Origin: MAG-120531 sp963934855
GTDB taxonomy: Bacteria; Bacteroidota; Bacteroidia; Flavobacteriales; Flavobacteriaceae
Assembly (NCBI GenBank): GCA_963934855.1
Contig: CAWWAC010000001.1
Location: 1 to 64,000, forward strand
Direction: 5' to 3'
Length of the DNA stretch: 64,000 nucleotides
In this document: positions 61,999 to 64,000 of the stretch, in pieces
Position numbering within the stretch: the first letter of the stretch is position 1
Layout of the letters: each line of letters starts with the position of its first letter
The notes under the pieces: model-generated
Databases searched by the model: none
What the model was told of the DNA's origin: nothing
The model's input: the letters and a program-made list of their open reading frames with translations, nothing else
Position numbers and translations under genes: made by a program

Positions 61999-62769
61999 AT
62001 GGATATTGAAAGATTTATTTCGCTTAGAAAGTCATTGGGTTACACGCAAAAAACTTTTGCTTCATGTCTAGGTATACCTAATACTACCGCAGATATTGAA
62101 AGAGGTAAAACCAAACTATCTGGAAAAGTCGTTGTAGAATTAATAAAGCAATTTCAACTAAATCCTCTCTGGATTTACGGAGAAAGCCAGGTTCAATTTA
62201 TTAAAAATGTAGTGGTGAGTACCATACCAAAAGTAGTGACCATAGACGCCGCAGGAAATGACAATATGGTTCTAGTAAATGCTAAAGCAGCAGCCGGATA
62301 TCCTCAAAACATTAGTGATAGCAGTTGGTACAAACAATTACCCGCTTTTGACCTTCCCATTCCTGAGTTTAGAAATGCTACCTATAGAGGTTTTCAAGTA
62401 GAGGGAGATTCTATGCTACCAAACCTAAAGCCAAATGAATGGGTGCTAGCTAGGGCAGTGGAAAGCTTGGACCATGTAAATCACAATAAAATTTATGTAG
62501 TAGTACTTTATGATTCTGTTATGGTAAAGAAAATTTACAGGCAGTCAGGAGCTAAAAATTTAAGCCTCATTTCTATTAATGAGAGCTATGATCCCTATGA
62601 AATTAGCACGGACCAAATTCAAGAAATTTGGCAAGTGAGTAGTAAAATCAGCTTTGGGGTTGAAGAGCCTGCAGACAACGGATTACTGAGACAACTGCAA
62701 GCATCTATGGAGGATCTTAAAAAGCAATTACACATGGCTAGTCTAACTGGAAACAAGGGGGTGGCTTAG
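61999..62769 (+). CDS. HTH-XRE/S24 (LexA/CI-like) transcriptional regulator
   Basis: The 256-residue protein has an N-terminal helix-turn-helix (about 3-60) and a LexA-like S24 domain (about 95-220). The cleavage dipeptide Ala99-Gly100 (AKAAAGYP), catalytic Ser138 (VEGDSM) and Lys177 (VMVKKIY) are all present. The C terminus (225-247) looks coiled-coil. This is the pattern of repressors that cleave themselves when RecA filaments form. The gene is divergent from uvrA and has two similar dyads on its own promoter. Autorepression, and control of uvrA, are inferences. Some XRE-S24 proteins are phage or stress regulators, but no phage genes are present. Confidence 0.9.
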   Translation: MDIERFISLRKSLGYTQKTFASCLGIPNTTADIERGKTKLSGKVVVELIKQFQLNPLWIYGESQVQFIKNVVVSTIPKVVTIDAAGNDNMVLVNAKAAAGYPQNISDSSWYKQLPAFDLPIPEFRNATYRGFQVEGDSMLPNLKPNEWVLARAVESLDHVNHNKIYVVVLYDSVMVKKIYRQSGAKNLSLISINESYDPYEISTDQIQEIWQVSSKISFGVEEPADNGLLRQLQASMEDLKKQLHMASLTGNKGVA

Positions 62770-62773
62770 CTGT

Positions 62774-64000
62774 CTAAAATCCAACAGCGGTGTCATCTCC
62801 TCTGGGATCTGCACCAGCCTCTAATCTGCCATCTTTTAATACCTTTATAGCGTCTACCTTACCAATAATAGTATTTGACTTTTCACTAATTAAATATCCT
62901 TTCTGTTTTAGGCCTTTAATAGTAGAGGCACTAAATGCATCTGGTTCAAAAATAAGAGCATCTGGCAGCCATTGGTGGTGAAATCTAGGGGCATTTACCG
63001 ATTCTTGCATGCTTAGTTTAAATTCATAGGCATTTAAAATGGTTTGTGCCACTGCTGTAATAATAGTAGAGCCGCCAGGAGTTCCCACCACCATCCATAA
63101 CTGACCCTCTTTTTCTACTATAGTGGGGGTCATGCTGCTGAGCATTCTTTTTCCCGGTGCTATGCTATTGGCTTCTGCGCCAATAAGTCCAAACATATTT
63201 GGAACTCCTGCCTTGGCAGAAAAATCGTCCATTTCATTATTGAAAAAGAAACCTAATTCTTCCTGGTACAATTTAGAACCAAAAGCACCATTTAAGGTAG
63301 TGGTTACTGAAACTGCATTCCCCTCTTGATCCACAATAGAGTAGTGAGTAGTTTGATCACTTTCAATAATTTGAATGTCGCCATGAGAAATCTCAGAAGA
63401 AGGTGTTGCTTTATCAAAAGAAAAGCTACTCATCCTATCTTTTAAATAGGACTCACTTAAAATAACATCTAAAGGGATAGGACTGTAGTCTGGATCTCCT
63501 AAAAAGTAATTTCTATCTGCATAAGCCCTTCTGGCTGCTTCCGTAAAGAGTTGAATGGATTTTTCGCTATTATGACCATAAGTTTCTAGAGGGTAGGGCT
63601 CCATCATTTTAAACATTTGGCTCATAGTAACGCCACCACTGCTTGGAGGACTCATAGATATAATTTTAAGATCTTTATATTTAAAAATGACCGGTTGCCT
63701 CCAAACTGCTTCATAATTAGCAAGATCTTCTTCTGTAATATAACCGCCACGCTCTTGTATAAATTTAGCAATTTTAGCTGCAATTTCACCTTTGTAAAAG
63801 ACATCTTTTCCTCCCTTAGCTATAGCGGTTAAGGTCTCTGCTAGTGCTGTATATTTTATAGTATCACCTTTTTTGTAAAACTGTGCAAAAAGACTTTTTT
63901 CACCACTAATTTTAGCAATAATATCTCTTTGAAATGCCATAGACTTGGCTTGCTTTTCTGTGACAACTACGCCTTTTCTCGCCAGTGAAATAACGGGGGC
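62774..64000 (-). CDS. ggt: Gamma-glutamyltransferase, 5' end beyond the window
   Basis: The reading frame stays open to the last base of the window, so the N terminus and signal peptide are missing. About 408 residues are visible. The nucleophile Thr of the small subunit is in DQTTHYSIVD, and GNAVSVTTTLNGAFGS and LSSMTPTIV follow; the C terminus is DPRGDDTAVGF. The precursor cleaves itself before that Thr. GGT hydrolyses or transfers the gamma-glutamyl group of glutathione and related peptides, usually in the periplasm. An internal Met at 63940 is not the real start because homology-like sequence continues upstream (GVVVTEKQAKSMAFQRD). Its stop lies 4 nt from the convergent S24 gene. Confidence 0.93.
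   Translation of the reverse strand, partial: APVISLARKGVVVTEKQAKSMAFQRDIIAKISGEKSLFAQFYKKGDTIKYTALAETLTAIAKGGKDVFYKGEIAAKIAKFIQERGGYITEEDLANYEAVWRQPVIFKYKDLKIISMSPPSSGGVTMSQMFKMMEPYPLETYGHNSEKSIQLFTEAARRAYADRNYFLGDPDYSPIPLDVILSESYLKDRMSSFSFDKATPSSEISHGDIQIIESDQTTHYSIVDQEGNAVSVTTTLNGAFGSKLYQEELGFFFNNEMDDFSAKAGVPNMFGLIGAEANSIAPGKRMLSSMTPTIVEKEGQLWMVVGTPGGSTIITAVAQTILNAYEFKLSMQESVNAPRFHHQWLPDALIFEPDAFSASTIKGLKQKGYLISEKSNTIIGKVDAIKVLKDGRLEAGADPRGDDTAVGF

Noticed and set aside
61999..62769. Prophage repressor marking an integrated phage
   Set aside because: No integrase, structural or lysis genes or attachment repeats are found around it; the neighbours are uvrA and ggt.

Overview
The window is about 64 kb of ordinary-looking chromosome from a member of the Bacteroidota, most likely the family Flavobacteriaceae. 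The evidence is an AT-rich sequence, promoters of the TAnnTTTG type, class II ketol-acid reductoisomerase, a fused alpha/beta 2-oxoacid dehydrogenase E1, the tpx-ftsK-lolA-lptF/G-ribB gene string, signal peptides ending in 'AQ', and few Shine-Dalgarno sequences. I cannot name the genus. Coding density is high, and I see no insertion sequence, prophage, CRISPR array or rRNA. Two tRNA genes are present, His(GTG) and Ser(TGA).

Layout. 1-9.7 kb: tRNA-His, a secreted M28 peptidase, a trans-4-hydroxyproline catabolic cluster (DapA-type deaminase, alpha-ketoglutarate semialdehyde dehydrogenase, epimerase), two TauE/SafE permeases, a secreted M20 peptidase, tRNA-Ser and a nitroreductase. 9.7-15.8 kb: a compact minus-strand operon tpx-ftsK-lolA-lptF/G-ribB. 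15.9-20.7 kb: an NhaC antiporter, a Cys/Met-metabolism PLP enzyme divergent from an Lrp/AsnC regulator, and lpdA with its own promoter. 20.7-29.5 kb: a CDGSH protein and a membrane acyltransferase-like protein, then tilS, a DsbD-type protein, a penicillin-acylase-family hydrolase and a YifB/ComM ATPase. 29.7-41.6 kb: branched-chain amino acid biosynthesis as two convergent operons, ilvD-ilvB-ilvN-ilvC-gapN (+) and leuC-leuD-leuA-leuB (-), meeting at a shared bidirectional terminator. 41.7-49.3 kb: recG, a patatin-like lipase, an M20D amidohydrolase, a UvrD-type helicase and a YciO-type protein. 49.4-55.2 kb: an OmpA lipoprotein, a glycosyltransferase, a small nuclease-like protein, holA and fused 2-oxoacid dehydrogenase E1. 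55.4-64 kb: a large outer-membrane protein with an M1-peptidase-like domain lacking zinc-site residues, a LOG-family protein, uvrA, a divergent HTH-S24 (LexA-like) regulator, and a gamma-glutamyltransferase cut by the window edge.

How the genes fit together. The peptidases, hydroxyproline genes, possible methionine gamma-lyase, E1 and E3 fit an organism that degrades proteins and peptides. The ilv and leu operons provide Val/Leu synthesis; ilvA and ilvE are not in the window.

No large unknown multi-gene system stands out. The most promising observations are: (1) two matching dyads on the promoter of the S24 regulator next to uvrA, suggesting an autoregulated LexA-like circuit; (2) the apparently inactive M1-like domain fused to an outer-membrane barrel; (3) exchanged Asp/Asn metal ligands in the fused E1; (4) a RibB whose RibA domain has lost every zinc cysteine; and (5) a gapN gene as the last gene of the ilv operon. 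All family assignments come from reading motifs and recalled family features; no database search was run.
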